From a bacterium (lineage in GTDB: Bacteria > Bacillota > Clostridia > Lachnospirales > Lachnospiraceae), in the NCBI GenBank assembly GCA_023667365.1, contig JAMPAG010000023.1, positions 1-38,937 on the forward strand: a stretch of DNA of 38,937 bases, written 5' to 3'. The notes under the pieces were generated by a model. The model made no database searches. It saw only the letters and a program-made list of their open reading frames with translations, and was not told the DNA's origin. The position numbers and the translations under genes are program-made. This document shows, piece after piece, positions 1 to 7,360 of this stretch (positions within the stretch are counted from its first letter, which is position 1; each line of letters starts with the position of its first letter).

Positions 1-354
1 GGACAGTGTAGCAGAGGACCTAAGATGTGGCAATATGCATCTTTCACAAAGATTTTGCGAAAGAAAAAGAGGATAAACAGAATAAAAATTCGGCAGGATA
101 TACAAAAAAGCAGAGCATATTTGTGCAAAAAGGAAACGATGTGCAATTATATTGGAACGGATGTCCTTTTTTGGAGTGAAAAGGCGTATGGGCAGGGAAG
201 AGAACTATTGAAAAAATGACGAATCCATTGTACGATATAATGAGCAAAAGCGAGGAGAATGAGCCTGTTCATCCGCTGTTCGCCGGATGTTGATCATGAA
301 TGGAAGATTCATGAGATAGTCAGCACCAAAACAAGGCAGGAAGGAGGGAAAACG
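1..354. other. Upstream gap without a convincing gene
   Basis: This AT-rich stretch holds no reading frame with a good ribosome site. A TATAAT hexamer lies at 236-241, but no well-spaced -35 is visible; TTGAAA at 208-213 is 22 bases away. Two small inverted repeats follow: CATCCG/CGGATG around 270-290 and CATGAAT/ATTCATG around 295-313. It is probably the leader of the small gene at 355, with the promoter uncertain. Confidence 0.35.
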
Positions 355-636
355 ATGGCAGAAGAAAAACAAAATGTGGAAACGGAAAAACAAAGCGCGG
401 AAAAACAAAATGAGGAAGTGGCAAAAGAAGATATAGACGCAGTATTGGAAATGCTGGAAAATTTCGGGAAATCCGAGGAAAGCCGTTTTAAGGTCGTCAT
501 GTCGGATCAGATAGAGCAGGGGAAAAGTGAAAAGCAGTATCACCTCGGAAGATGCGACGTCGGCAGTCCGTGGGCGAAAGGACAGGCGTTCGACGTGCTT
601 CCGGACGAGGCGCAGAAAGGAAATACCTGCGGGTAA
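355..636 (+). CDS. Small acidic protein with Cys-containing C-terminal segment, unknown function
   Basis: A 93-residue protein that I cannot assign to a family with confidence. The start is ATG 355, eight bases after a near-perfect AGGAGGG ribosome site; an in-frame ATG at 259 lacks one. Residues 1-60 are hydrophilic, rich in E, K and Q, and probably helical. The last 35 residues differ in character and contain YHLGRCDVGSPWAKG, then an acidic stretch and a terminal NTCG, giving two cysteines. There is no signal peptide or membrane segment. The leader/core-like division resembles a ribosomally made peptide precursor, but no maturation enzyme is visible nearby, and genes upstream are outside the window. 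It converges on the diguanylate cyclase gene with a 48-base gap. Confidence 0.6.
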   Translation: MAEEKQNVETEKQSAEKQNEEVAKEDIDAVLEMLENFGKSEESRFKVVMSDQIEQGKSEKQYHLGRCDVGSPWAKGQAFDVLPDEAQKGNTCG

Positions 637-665
637 AAATCATGCTTCACATGCTTTCGAGGATT

Positions 666-699
666 GCCGGCGTGGGTAAGGTTGTTATCCACGCGCGGC
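666..699. terminator. Strong hairpin between convergent genes
   Basis: The arms at 666-675 and 689-699 pair with a single bulged base around a 13-base loop. It overlaps the last codons of the - strand gene and lies 30 bases after the + strand gene. Neither side has a good T-run (only TTTCC on the + side), so a role as a bidirectional terminator is inferred from position. Confidence 0.35.
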
Positions 700-2394
700 T
701 TTCCATTTGAGTTTATTTTCATACATGCGGTCGTCGGCGAGCTGGTATGCTTTTTCAATAGAGGGTTCTTCTGCACTGCAGGAGGCGTAGCCGTATGCGA
801 TGGACAGATTTAAGTCCGCATTTTTTTTGTTGATCTTATCGAGATTAGCCTGAAATGCCTGAAGCAGCGAAGCGGTCTGACGGGTGTCCGCAGTTTCTGT
901 GACGGCGATGAATTCGTCTCCGCCCATTCTTGCGACGATTCCGTGCGCTTCAAAGGTTTCCGCGATCACATTGGCGGCGCTCTGAATGAGAATATCACCC
1001 TTTGCGTGTCCGCAGGTATCGTTTGTAATTTTGAGATTATTCAAGTCAAAACAAAAGACGGTGTGATCCGGTGTCTTGGATTCTTTGATCTTATTCATGT
1101 ATTCCATACAATAACGGCGGTTATGGATCTGCGTCAGTTCGTCGGTGTAGGCGCTTTTGATCAGAAAATTCCGCTCTGTCTCATGCATCATTTTCTTTGA
1201 CAGATCGATGTAGAACGAAATCAGCAGAATAAAGATAAAGACGATCAGTCCGAAAGAGGTAATGCCTTTGACCGGCGCGATCGTCATGCCATAGTAACGC
1301 GCCAGATGGTAGTATGCCAGATCGTAGGCGATACAGCAGGAGAGTGCGATAATGCCAAGTAGAAAAAGTCGGTGGACAAGCTGGCGGCTTGTTCGTAAAT
1401 TCAGCAGTTCCACAATGATAAAATAGACCAGATGGCAGACGATCAGTATCTGCATATATTTGAGGGTTGCGGCACAGTGGACAATGTCGGCGCCGTGCAG
1501 GCTGATCGTGATCGCGGAGGCGGCGATCTGCACTGTCAGAAGCACATTGTAAAAGATCCGCATAAACTTGTTGTTCAAGGTGATGACATCCTCCCGCATA
1601 TAGATGACAAGCGGAATCGGCGCAAGGTAGAGGGTCATGTATTCGATCAGGCTTGCCGAGTAAAGAGGGATGGAAAAAATAATGAAGATATTATAATAGC
1701 AAAGCGTCCACAGCCCCATGCAGATGGAGAATGCGGAGATACAAAGGATCCGCAGATATTTTCTGGAAAAAACGAGTGCAAATACAGTGATACAACAGGT
1801 AACGACTCCGAAAATCGCGAGAAAGCATCCTAAGAACAGGGGAATCCGATTCTCCGTCATGATGATCCTGTAGATGTTCTGCCATTCATAGATGTCAATG
1901 GAGTCAAACTTTGTGAAGGCGCTGTTTTCGGCTACGGTAAGGCGGATGGTAAGTGTTTTCGACTGATATTCATTGGGAAAGTTGACCAGCTGAAATCCGC
2001 TGCCGACGGATTTCTTTTCCGCGATCCGGTCATGACCGTATTCGTAGATCAGTTCGCCGTCGATATAGATTCTGACGGCGGATTGCTTGATGGGCAGGCG
2101 CAGTACGCCTTCCGTAAGCTGAAAGTCGTCAGGCAGCGCTCTCTGCAGGGTGATTTCGTCTCCTTTATCGGCGCTGCCAAAGCGGAAGCCGTCAAGAGAA
2201 ACATTTTGATAGGAGTCATGGTTGATCGTGATGTCCCATCCGTCATTCAGCGATATATGCTGTGAGATGGAAGGATAATCCTTAACGAATAACCGGTTGA
2301 CCAAAAATAAGGTGACACAGATACTCAAAAAGGCGTATAATACCCATAGGATTTTCAGGCTTGTCTTCATGAAAGGGGTAGAAAGCTTTTTCAT
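685..2394 (-). CDS. Membrane diguanylate cyclase, 7TM sensor plus GGDEF domain
   Basis: A 569-residue membrane protein predicted to make cyclic di-GMP from two GTP. It has an N-terminal membrane helix (about 8-30), an extracellular beta-rich sensory region (about 35-185) of the 7TMR-DISM type, about seven membrane helices (190-395) and a C-terminal GGDEF domain (about 410-566). The catalytic loop is an intact MGGDEF at 490-495, so the enzyme should be active. The RxxD inhibitory site normally just upstream is replaced by EAHG, suggesting weak product inhibition. The start chosen is MKKLSTPF at 2394, behind AAAGGAA; an upstream in-frame ATG at 2502 would place the start beyond the promoter. 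It is transcribed divergently from the ECF gene and the sensed ligand is unknown. Confidence 0.85.
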   Translation of the reverse strand: MKKLSTPFMKTSLKILWVLYAFLSICVTLFLVNRLFVKDYPSISQHISLNDGWDITINHDSYQNVSLDGFRFGSADKGDEITLQRALPDDFQLTEGVLRLPIKQSAVRIYIDGELIYEYGHDRIAEKKSVGSGFQLVNFPNEYQSKTLTIRLTVAENSAFTKFDSIDIYEWQNIYRIIMTENRIPLFLGCFLAIFGVVTCCITVFALVFSRKYLRILCISAFSICMGLWTLCYYNIFIIFSIPLYSASLIEYMTLYLAPIPLVIYMREDVITLNNKFMRIFYNVLLTVQIAASAITISLHGADIVHCAATLKYMQILIVCHLVYFIIVELLNLRTSRQLVHRLFLLGIIALSCCIAYDLAYYHLARYYGMTIAPVKGITSFGLIVFIFILLISFYIDLSKKMMHETERNFLIKSAYTDELTQIHNRRYCMEYMNKIKESKTPDHTVFCFDLNNLKITNDTCGHAKGDILIQSAANVIAETFEAHGIVARMGGDEFIAVTETADTRQTASLLQAFQANLDKINKKNADLNLSIAYGYASCSAEEPSIEKAYQLADDRMYENKLKWKAARG

Positions 2395-2440
2395 CGCAGA
2401 AATTCCTTTTGTATCGATCAGGTTGACAGCTACCGCCCTT

Positions 2441-2469
2441 ATTATAGTAGAAAAGTCATAGAAAATCAA
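2441..2469 (-). promoter_or_regulatory. SigA-type promoter for the diguanylate cyclase
   Basis: On the - strand, TTGATT (2464-2469) and a perfect TATAAT (2441-2446) are separated by exactly 17 bases, about 47 bases upstream of the chosen start. A weaker + strand candidate, TTGACA at 2423-2428, has no well-spaced -10. Confidence 0.75.
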
Positions 2470-2500
2470 TCGGATCATAGAGAAAGGCAGGGCTATTAAC

Positions 2501-3106
2501 ATGAATAGTCAGGAGATGAACAAGGAAACCGGCAATGAAAAAAAGAAGAATCCCGTATATCGGATCACGCTGGCGGCAATGTTTTTGGCGATCGGCATCG
2601 TGCTTCCGTTTCTGACCGGGCAGATTAAGCAGATCGGCAGTATGCTGCTGCCCATGCACATTCCTGTTCTGTTGTGCGGTCTGATCTGCGGCTGGCAGTA
2701 CGGACTGGCAGTCGGTTTTATCCTGCCGCTTTTCAGGAGCGTACTTTTTTCCATGCCGGTACTGTTTCCGACAGCCATTGCCATGGCGTTTGAACTTGCG
2801 ACATACGGAGCGGTGGTCGGGCTGCTGTATTCCCGTTCCCGCTGGAAGTGCGTGATCGCCCTGTATCGCAGTCTGATCGCCGCCATGCTTGCGGGGCGTG
2901 TGGTCTGGGGAATCGTGCAGATGCTGCTGCTCGGTATTAAAGGAAACCGCTTTACCTGGCAGATGTTTTTTGCGGGCGCGTTTCTCAACGCCATTCCGGG
3001 AATCGTGCTGCAGCTGATCTTTATTCCGGCGGTCATGGTTGCCCTGAACCGCGCGGGGCTTGTGCGGTTTACAAGGAAGCGTGCGCCGATTGGGAAAGCG
3101 GAGTAA
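2501..3106 (+). CDS. ECF transporter S component (substrate-binding membrane subunit)
   Basis: A 201-residue, very hydrophobic protein with about six membrane helices after a charged 18-residue N-terminus. The pattern (short cytoplasmic start, an ITLAAMFLAIGIVLPF first helix, Gly/Ala-rich helices, a FLNAIPGIVLQL late helix and a basic C-terminus) fits the substrate-specific S component of energy-coupling-factor importers, which capture vitamins or related small molecules and share one ATPase/T module encoded elsewhere. The substrate cannot be read from the sequence; no vitamin gene or riboswitch is adjacent. It starts at ATG 2501 with a modest ribosome site and ends 6 bases before the transglutaminase-like gene, so the two are probably co-transcribed. 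Confidence 0.75.
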   Translation: MNSQEMNKETGNEKKKNPVYRITLAAMFLAIGIVLPFLTGQIKQIGSMLLPMHIPVLLCGLICGWQYGLAVGFILPLFRSVLFSMPVLFPTAIAMAFELATYGAVVGLLYSRSRWKCVIALYRSLIAAMLAGRVVWGIVQMLLLGIKGNRFTWQMFFAGAFLNAIPGIVLQLIFIPAVMVALNRAGLVRFTRKRAPIGKAE

Positions 3107-3112
3107 TGAAGA

Positions 3113-4846
3113 ATGAAGATATTAAAAAAGATCTTATATTTTATATTGGGATTTATTGTACTGTTATGTGCATTCGTGCTGCTATGTGCGGTGAGACCGG
3201 ACATCACCGGGCGGATAGCCGGCTGGGTGCATCCTGACGGGGAAGCAGGCGGGACGAAGGTTTCCGTTGCGGCGGATGACGGAAGTGTGCAGCCGGGACT
3301 TGCGGCAGGGCTTTTCGGCGGAAGCGCGGGAGGCGGACAAGACGCAGGACTTGGCGCAAGCGCAGGGTACGGACAGGGCGCAGGATCGGATGCAGACGCG
3401 GGGCACGGGCAAGGCGCGGGAAGCGGACAGGACGCAGACGCAGGGTACGGGCAAGGCGCAGGGTACGGACAGGACGCGGGGGTCGGCGGAAGCGCAGGGT
3501 ACGGGCAGGATGCAGAACTCGGCGAAAACGCGGACGGCGCGCAGGAACAAGGCGCGCCGCAGAGCGGAAGCGGTATGCTGGCGGTGGATTCCGGTTCGGG
3601 CTATACGCCGCCGGAACCATCCGATCTGGCAATTCCGGAGCGCGTGTCCGGCAGAAACGGCTACGAACCCGTCAAAGCGCAGGAAGAGCAGCTTGACGAT
3701 GAGATCGCAGGACAGATCAGGGACAGCCTCGGAACGGGAGAAACGGGGGACGGGCTTTCCTTTGATCCTCTTTATTATCCGTATTATGCGATGCTGGATG
3801 AAAAGGGACAACATGTATACCGGCAGATTTATGCCAATGCGGGAAGCTGTAACCGGGCGTTTGCACCGGTGGAGGAGGTATCTGCGGGGCAGCTTTCCAA
3901 TGTATTTTCGGCGGTTTACAACGATCACCCGGAGCTTTTCTGGCTGAATACGGCATACTCCTGCAAATATGTGCGCGGGGGGTCCTGTGTGGAGATCGAT
4001 TTAGAGTTCAACCGGACGGCGCAGCATGTAGAGAGCGCCCTGCCGCAGTTTACGGCGGAAGCGGAGCGCATTTTGTCCGCAGCGGATGCGCTCGGCAGCG
4101 ATTATGAAAAGGAGCGGTATGTGCATGACGCGCTCGTGGAAAAAGCGTCCTATGATCTGGGAGCCGAAATGAATCAGAGCGCTTACAGCGCATTGGTAAA
4201 CGGCAGGACGGTGTGTGCGGGTTATGCAAGGGCTTACCAGTATCTGATGCAGCGTCTGGGGATTCCATGCTATTATTGCACCGGCTATGCGGGAGAAGCC
4301 CATGCGTGGAATATCGTCATGCTCGGAAACGAGTATTACAATGTGGATGTCACATGGGATGATACGGACGGGGGAAATTATGATTATTTTAACCGGACAG
4401 ACCGCGATTTTGCCGATACGCATATCCGGCAGGAGCTGTCGGTTTATCTCCCGCCGTGCAACGGACAGACCTACCGCGGTCTGGAGGAACGTGAGACGGA
4501 CGGCGCGCAGGATGGCGCGTCGGGGCAGCGGGAACCTGCGTTTAGAAGTCTGGAGGAAGCGGGATTTGACGGGGAGGATGTTCTGCACAGCCTGTCGGAA
4601 TATTACGATCGCTGCTACGACCGGATCGTGGCATTGGGGCTCGGTTATCATGAGTTTCAGATCGTCATAGAGGGGGAAACGCTCATGGATCAATTGCATG
4701 ACGTCTATGCGGGGGATGACTATAGAGGAGGCTATCTGGACCGTGCGATGGATGCGATCGGCGCGTCTGCCTGTACCATGTATTTTGAGGTGGAGACGCT
4801 CTCACAGGACCGTTATCTGATCAAACATAAAATGAGATGTTCTTAG
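3113..4846 (+). CDS. Membrane-anchored transglutaminase-like protein with repeat-rich linker
   Basis: A 577-residue protein with an N-terminal membrane anchor (about 5-28), a low-complexity linker (about 60-150) built from GYGQGAG, GQDADAG and GSGQDA-type units, and an extracellular region ending in a transglutaminase-like (papain-fold) domain at about 320-425. The catalytic triad is visible: Cys368 in TVCAGYA, His397 in EAHAWNI and Asp412 in YNVDVTW. Families of this kind act as proteases or amide-forming enzymes at the cell surface; the substrate is unknown. The C-terminal 140 residues are unassigned. It follows the ECF gene by 6 bases and is followed by a strong terminator. The repeat linker looks like in-frame expansion. 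Confidence 0.8.
   Translation: MKILKKILYFILGFIVLLCAFVLLCAVRPDITGRIAGWVHPDGEAGGTKVSVAADDGSVQPGLAAGLFGGSAGGGQDAGLGASAGYGQGAGSDADAGHGQGAGSGQDADAGYGQGAGYGQDAGVGGSAGYGQDAELGENADGAQEQGAPQSGSGMLAVDSGSGYTPPEPSDLAIPERVSGRNGYEPVKAQEEQLDDEIAGQIRDSLGTGETGDGLSFDPLYYPYYAMLDEKGQHVYRQIYANAGSCNRAFAPVEEVSAGQLSNVFSAVYNDHPELFWLNTAYSCKYVRGGSCVEIDLEFNRTAQHVESALPQFTAEAERILSAADALGSDYEKERYVHDALVEKASYDLGAEMNQSAYSALVNGRTVCAGYARAYQYLMQRLGIPCYYCTGYAGEAHAWNIVMLGNEYYNVDVTWDDTDGGNYDYFNRTDRDFADTHIRQELSVYLPPCNGQTYRGLEERETDGAQDGASGQREPAFRSLEEAGFDGEDVLHSLSEYYDRCYDRIVALGLGYHEFQIVIEGETLMDQLHDVYAGDDYRGGYLDRAMDAIGASACTMYFEVETLSQDRYLIKHKMRCS
3330..3560 (+). repeat. In-frame GC-rich degenerate repeats coding Gly-Gln-Ala-Asp units
   Basis: Irregular units such as GGACAGGACGCAGACGCAGG and GGTACGGGCAAGGCGCA recur many times. 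All keep the frame and code a Gly/Ala/Gln/Asp/Tyr-rich linker. Because the unit lacks stop codons in most frames, long spurious frames appear on both strands here. Confidence 0.8.
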
Positions 4847-4864
4847 ACGGAACGGAATTTACCG

Positions 4865-4899
4865 GCCTGCGCAATAAACGAAATTGCGCAGGCTTTTTT
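4865..4899 (+). terminator. Rho-independent terminator
   Basis: A perfect 11-base stem, GCCTGCGCAAT (4865-4875) with ATTGCGCAGGC (4883-4893), a 7-base loop and then six T. It ends the ECF/transglutaminase unit 19 bases after the stop codon. Confidence 0.95.
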
Positions 4900-4957
4900 A
4901 TGCAAAAATTGTCATATCTGTCAAATCGTCTGGAAAAATTTGATAAACCATGTCTAA

Positions 4958-4986
4958 TTGTTGATAAAATCCCTGTTTGTTATAAT
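4958..4986 (+). promoter_or_regulatory. SigA-type promoter of the galactan locus
   Basis: TTGTTG (4958-4963) and TATAAT (4981-4986) are 17 bases apart. It lies about 160 bases upstream of the LacI-type regulator and just after the preceding terminator, so it is the likely main promoter of the downstream run. Confidence 0.65.
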
Positions 4987-5005
4987 AAAAACATGAAAAA
5001 AGCAG

Positions 5006-5026
5006 CGATTTTCCGAACGAAAATCG
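5006..5026. promoter_or_regulatory. Candidate operator, 8+8 inverted repeat
   Basis: CGATTTTC (5006-5013) and GAAAATCG (5019-5026) are perfect inverted repeats around CGAAC, about 10 bases after the expected transcription start. Position and symmetry suit a roadblock operator for the LacI-type protein encoded next; this is inference. Confidence 0.5.
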
Positions 5027-5066
5027 AGTAACCAGATGCGCAAATAAGCACGTAAAAAGCGCAGGA

Positions 5067-5080
5067 TGCGCAATTGCGCA
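5067..5080. promoter_or_regulatory. Candidate operator, 14-base perfect palindrome
   Basis: TGCGCAATTGCGCA is its own reverse complement. A half-site copy, GATGCGCAA, also occurs about 30 bases upstream. It lies in the long leader of the LacI-type gene and is a second operator candidate. The same word forms part of the terminator stem at 4865-4893, so it may be a local repeat instead. Confidence 0.4.
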
Positions 5081-5148
5081 AACATTGGAGAAGCAAAGCG
5101 CCGGAATTGCGACAGGAAGCCATTTATTTCTATGAGGGAGGTATGGAT

Positions 5149-6261
5149 ATGGCGGAAAAGAAAGAAGTCCCCGTTCTTGAGATCGCCCGCAGTCTGGGCG
5201 TATCCCCGACAACGGTTTCAAGGGCGCTTTCGGGAAACGGAAGAGTCAGCCGGAAAACCAGAGACAGAATTCTTACCTATATTGAAGCAAATCAGATCCT
5301 GCCGCACAGCCGCGGGACAAATTACAGCAGCAAGAAGAGCATGAATATCGCAGTGGTCCTCCCCAAAGAGGAGGAATACGCGCAGCTCCCGTATTTTACG
5401 AACATCCTGCTGGCGCTCTATGATTTTTTCTGCGTATACGGATACCATGTGCTGATCGTCAGGACGAAGGACGGCAGTATTGAGACGCTCAAGGACGTTG
5501 TAAAAAAGCATAAAATCGACGGGGCGGTCTTAACGAGAATCTTAGACAGCTGCGAGGACATTCAGTTTTTGAAGAAAGCGGGAGTTCCCTTTGTAGTGAC
5601 GGGCTCCATGGATGACGAGGAAGTGTATCAGGCGGATGTGAACCAGAGGGGCGGGTGCCGGGAACTGACGGATATTCTCTTAAAAAAAGGAATCCGGAAG
5701 ATGGCGCTGTTTTCCGCGGGGTTACGGCAGACGGTCGCGCGGGACCGCTTAAACGGCTATCTGGACGCGCTTCGGGAAAACGACCTTCCGATCGAATACA
5801 ATCTGATCGTGAAAGATACGCCGGATATTAACGTGCTGGAAAAGGCTGTTCGGGACATTTTGAAAGAGCAGGTGGAATGCGTGATCTGCGGGGATGACGG
5901 AACGTGCCTGACCGTTTTGGATTATTTCAGGCAGCTGGGGATTATGGTGCCGCGGGACATCCGGGTGGCGTCTTTTTTTAACAGCGCCCTTTTGGAAGAG
6001 GCAAATTCCTACATCACCAGCATTGAGTTTGACATCCGCAAGCTGGGGAATACGGCGGGAGAAATGTTAATCCGGTTGTTGAACGGAGAGCCCTGCGAAA
6101 AAAAGAAAGTGCTGGGTTACAAGATTTTAATTAAAGAATCGACAAAAATGGAAGGAGCGGTTCACGAAGGAGGAGCGGTTCACGAAGGAGGAGCGGTTCA
6201 CGAAGGAGGAACGGTTCACAAAGGAACGGTTCACGGAGGAATCGCCGTCAAAGACCGCTAG
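5149..6261 (+). CDS. LacI-family transcriptional regulator
   Basis: A 370-residue repressor-type regulator. An N-terminal helix-turn-helix (about 7-52, VLEIARSLGVSPTTVSRALSG) is followed by a periplasmic-binding-protein-like sensor domain (about 63-340) that should bind a sugar released from galactan. The start is ATG 5149, seven bases after AGGGAGG; the in-frame ATG at 5143 is too close to that site and one at 5074 has none. It is the first gene of the galactan locus, 27 bases before the cytoplasmic GH53, and probably controls its own operon through palindromes at 5006 and 5067. The last 30 residues are a tandem repeat of GAVHEG units, an unusual addition to the family. Confidence 0.9.
   Translation: MAEKKEVPVLEIARSLGVSPTTVSRALSGNGRVSRKTRDRILTYIEANQILPHSRGTNYSSKKSMNIAVVLPKEEEYAQLPYFTNILLALYDFFCVYGYHVLIVRTKDGSIETLKDVVKKHKIDGAVLTRILDSCEDIQFLKKAGVPFVVTGSMDDEEVYQADVNQRGGCRELTDILLKKGIRKMALFSAGLRQTVARDRLNGYLDALRENDLPIEYNLIVKDTPDINVLEKAVRDILKEQVECVICGDDGTCLTVLDYFRQLGIMVPRDIRVASFFNSALLEEANSYITSIEFDIRKLGNTAGEMLIRLLNGEPCEKKKVLGYKILIKESTKMEGAVHEGGAVHEGGAVHEGGTVHKGTVHGGIAVKDR
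6151..6243 (+). repeat. 18-base tandem repeat at the 3' end of the regulator gene
   Basis: About three near-identical copies of an 18-base unit containing GAGCGGTTCACGAAGGAG are followed by two degenerate copies. They code repeated GAVHEG hexapeptides. Each unit includes GAAGGAG, a ribosome-site-like word, just upstream of the next gene. Confidence 0.85.
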
Positions 6262-6288
6262 GGATAAGGAATGACGGGGGGAACAACA

Positions 6289-7326
6289 ATGAGCTTTTTG
6301 ATGGGCGCCGATCTTTCGTCGCTGCAGGCGATGGAAGATTACGGGGCAAAATACTATGATCTGAACGGCAGTGAAAAAGATGCGATAGAAATCTTAAAAG
6401 CGCACGGCGTCAACGCGGTCCGGCTGCGGATCTGGAATCAGCCGGAAAAGTCTTTTGACCGGGGCGATTACTGCGATCTGAAAGGAACGCTGGCGATGGC
6501 AAAACGGATCAAGGAAGCTGGATTACGGTTTATGCTGGATTTCCATTACAGCGATTTCTGGGCGGACTGGAAAAAGCAGACGATCCCCGCGCAGTGGAGC
6601 GGACAGGGAAAAGAGGAACTGGCGGAAAGCGTCTACCGTTACACCAAAGAGGTTTTGCAGGAACTGAAAGCGGCGGGCGCGTACCCGGATGTGGTACAGA
6701 TCGGAAATGAGATCGGCTGCGGACTGCTCTGGGATTTCGGGACGCTGGAACACCCGGAGAATATCGCTTACTTTTTGAACCGGGGGATCCGGGCAGTCAG
6801 GGACACGGACAGGGACGTACATCAAACGGAAGTGATGATTCACTTGGAATGCGGCGGCAATGCGCCGAAAACCGAACAGTTTTTTACGATGCTCGAAGAA
6901 AACGGGGTAACGGATTACGACGTGATCGGACTCTCCTACTATCCGTACTGGTCGGGCGGGTACGAACAGCTGCGTGAGAACATGAGAAATCTGGACCGGA
7001 AGTTCCGCAAACGCATCATGATCGCGGAGACGGCGTTCCCGTATACGGACGAATCCAACGACGATACGCCCAATGTGGTGACGTCCGAGCTTACGGTTTC
7101 GACGACCGGTTTGCAGCCGTCCGCGGAAAACCAGCGCAGGGTGCTGGAAGAAATCATCCGTCTGGTAAAAGAAGAAGGCGGCAGCGGCGTATTTTACTGG
7201 GAGCCGGCATGGTATTGCATTAAGGGCGCCGGCGTGGAAAAGGGCAGCGGAAACGAATGGGAAAACCAGGCGCTGTTTGACAAGAACGGCAGGGCGCTGG
7301 AAGGCGTGAAAGCATTTGGACGGTAA
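6289..7326 (+). CDS. Cytoplasmic endo-beta-1,4-galactanase, GH53
   Basis: A 345-residue glycoside hydrolase family 53 enzyme, a (beta/alpha)8 barrel that cuts beta-1,4-galactan chains. The acid/base glutamate is E141 in QIGNEIG and the nucleophile E247 in IAETAFP; other family marks are GADLSSL at the start, RLRIWNQP, DFHYSDFWAD and YWEPAW near the end. There is no signal peptide and the protein begins directly at the catalytic fold, so it should be cytoplasmic and act on imported galacto-oligosaccharides. ATG 6289 follows a GGGGGGA stretch; ATG 6271 is an alternative adding six residues. It is closely related to the secreted GH53 at 21271 but lacks that protein's extra domains. Confidence 0.93.
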   Translation: MSFLMGADLSSLQAMEDYGAKYYDLNGSEKDAIEILKAHGVNAVRLRIWNQPEKSFDRGDYCDLKGTLAMAKRIKEAGLRFMLDFHYSDFWADWKKQTIPAQWSGQGKEELAESVYRYTKEVLQELKAAGAYPDVVQIGNEIGCGLLWDFGTLEHPENIAYFLNRGIRAVRDTDRDVHQTEVMIHLECGGNAPKTEQFFTMLEENGVTDYDVIGLSYYPYWSGGYEQLRENMRNLDRKFRKRIMIAETAFPYTDESNDDTPNVVTSELTVSTTGLQPSAENQRRVLEEIIRLVKEEGGSGVFYWEPAWYCIKGAGVEKGSGNEWENQALFDKNGRALEGVKAFGR

Positions 7327-7360
7327 CGAAGCGGGAATTTTTTTGTGCAGAGGTGTCGGA

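Noticed and set aside
25..219. Open frame of 64 codons on the + strand
   Set aside because: No ribosome site, basic AT-driven composition and no recognisable motif.
3182..3947. Long open frames on both strands across the transglutaminase repeat
   Set aside because: They arise because the GC-rich repeat has no stop codons in several frames; products are Arg/Pro/Ala-rich with no motifs, while the 3113 frame has a membrane anchor and a full catalytic triad.
4900..5148. CcpA (cre) site in the galactan promoter region
   Set aside because: No sequence fitting the cre consensus was found; the visible palindromes have different centres.
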